DNA of 30,450 nucleotides, from IMG/VR virus record IMGVR_UViG_3300021357_000008, positions 1 through 30,450 of that record; one strand, given 5' to 3'. Below, piece after piece: positions 30,071 to 30,450 of this stretch; the stretch's first letter is position 1; each line of letters begins with the position of its first letter. A program made the position numbers and the translations under genes. The notes beneath the pieces were generated by a model. The model saw only the letters and a program-made list of their open reading frames with translations, was not told the origin of the DNA and did not search any database. The DNA is from a virus.

Positions 30071-30085
30071 TCCCACGATGTGGGA
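30071..30085. repeat. Short hairpin TCCCAC-gat-GTGGGA
   Basis: Perfect 6-bp arms with a 3-nt loop in the control region, shortly before the third GAATTCTTTT copy. No T-run follows. Function unknown. Confidence 0.5.
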
Positions 30086-30223
30086 AGTTGAATTCTTTTG
30101 GACCCTATTACAACCCTACTTATAACCATGTAATCCCCTGTAGACCCTTTGTAATTGCCCCAATTTTAAAACTCTGTTCCGCATCGTGGAATCCAAGTTC
30201 CAAGCACAACCCACTTACAACCC

Positions 30224-30252
30224 TTCCCACCCTTGACAAGGTGTGATATGCT
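30224..30252 (+). promoter_or_regulatory. Candidate extended -10 promoter for the last gene
   Basis: TGaTATGCT (30244-30252) is an extended -10, and TTCCCA lies 17 bp upstream (30224-30229, 4 of 6 matches). A perfect TTGACA at 30233-30238 lies in the spacer but is only 8 bp from this -10, so it cannot serve as its -35. The start codon follows 45 bases later. Confidence 0.4.
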
Positions 30253-30297
30253 CAGGTCTCCACCATATCCACTACCCACTAGGGAGATTAAACGATC

Positions 30298-30450
30298 ATG
30301 ACTACGACATACACGGGTGACAACGTTGCTGCAACCGCTCTGCTTGCGATGCTTGCGACACACGCGGACGCATGGCGCAACGTAAGCGGCAAGCTGGCAG
30401 CGGCTACGGGTGACCGTGACAAGGCACTTATGCACTGGCAAGCATCAAGT
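30298..30450 (+). CDS. Start of an unrecognised gene, cut by the window edge
   Basis: ATG 30298 has AGGGAG about 11 nt upstream and the frame is open to the right edge (51 codons). The product is Ala/Thr-rich and helical (MTTTYTGDNVAATALLAML, DAWRNVSGKLAAATGDRDKA). It has its own promoter candidate and a long, repeat-rich control region, so it is probably an early, regulated and well-expressed gene. Too little is visible for a function. Confidence 0.65.
   Translation, partial: MTTTYTGDNVAATALLAMLATHADAWRNVSGKLAAATGDRDKALMHWQASS

Larger units (their letters stand above)
29491..30297. other. Long noncoding region dense in dyads and repeats
   Basis: About 800 bases without a convincing gene. 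Frames of 40-50 codons exist near 29.6 kb but lack ribosome binding sites and conflict with each other. From left to right it holds the terminator, two stem-loops (29546-29637), an 8-bp inverted repeat ACTAAGGT/ACCTTAGT (29720-29773), two strong palindromes (29783-29856), three bipartite repeats (29867-30035), a small hairpin (30071-30085) and a promoter before the last gene. An origin of replication or a regulator-controlled early promoter region is likely. Confidence 0.6.

Noticed and set aside
1-30450. CRISPR array or tRNA genes
   Set aside because: No regularly spaced 25-40 bp repeats and no cloverleaf with a T-arm sequence were found by eye.

Overview
This window looks like part of the genome of a tailed dsDNA phage of podovirus type. 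The host is probably Gram-positive, and several small proteins (a scaffold with an NPAW/VPxELH/YEPWK pattern, a small GGGRSFPTMGP protein, a holin next to a charged 62-residue protein) remind me of actinobacteriophages. The host call is inference. The virion genes run in P22-like order: small and large terminase, P22-type portal, scaffold, HK97-fold coat, adaptor, propeller-like nozzle, then long helical proteins likely ejected from the virion. I see no tail tube, tape measure, integrase, repressor or tRNA gene.

There are three transcription blocks. (1) Positions 1-5357 read rightward: a helicase/primase-type ATPase, a family A DNA polymerase, a RuvC-like resolvase, a MazG-like protein with a zinc ribbon, a string of very small zinc-binding or membrane proteins, and a membrane coiled-coil protein paired with a lipoprotein. 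A 17-bp hairpin at 5359-5402 separates this block from the convergent late block. (2) Positions 28436-5408 read leftward: packaging, head, fibre-like, tail, ejection and lysis genes, tightly coupled by TAATG and ATGA overlaps. A TTGAAA-N17-TAGCAT promoter lies in front of terS. (3) From about 28.6 kb a second rightward block begins. It has higher GC, three small unrecognised genes, a clear terminator, and then about 800 bases without a convincing gene but full of dyads and repeats. At 30298 a further gene starts and runs off the window.

Two late tail genes are decoded oddly. The nozzle gene (14136-15677) has an in-frame TGA at codon 16 in a Leu-stop-Leu context (CTT TGA CTC), and no usable start lies downstream for about 70 codons. 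The adaptor gene (15718-16374) has no ATG, GTG or TTG for its conserved N-terminus; only an ATT sits behind its ribosome binding site.

The 7-mer CTACAGG/CCTGTAG occurs 39 times by hand count, in both orientations and in coding and noncoding DNA, against about 4 expected. It also forms the arms of the main terminator and the core of two near-identical spacers placed exactly 4 nt after two stop codons. These features, together with the bipartite repeats at 29.87-30.04 kb, are the best candidates for undescribed biology here.
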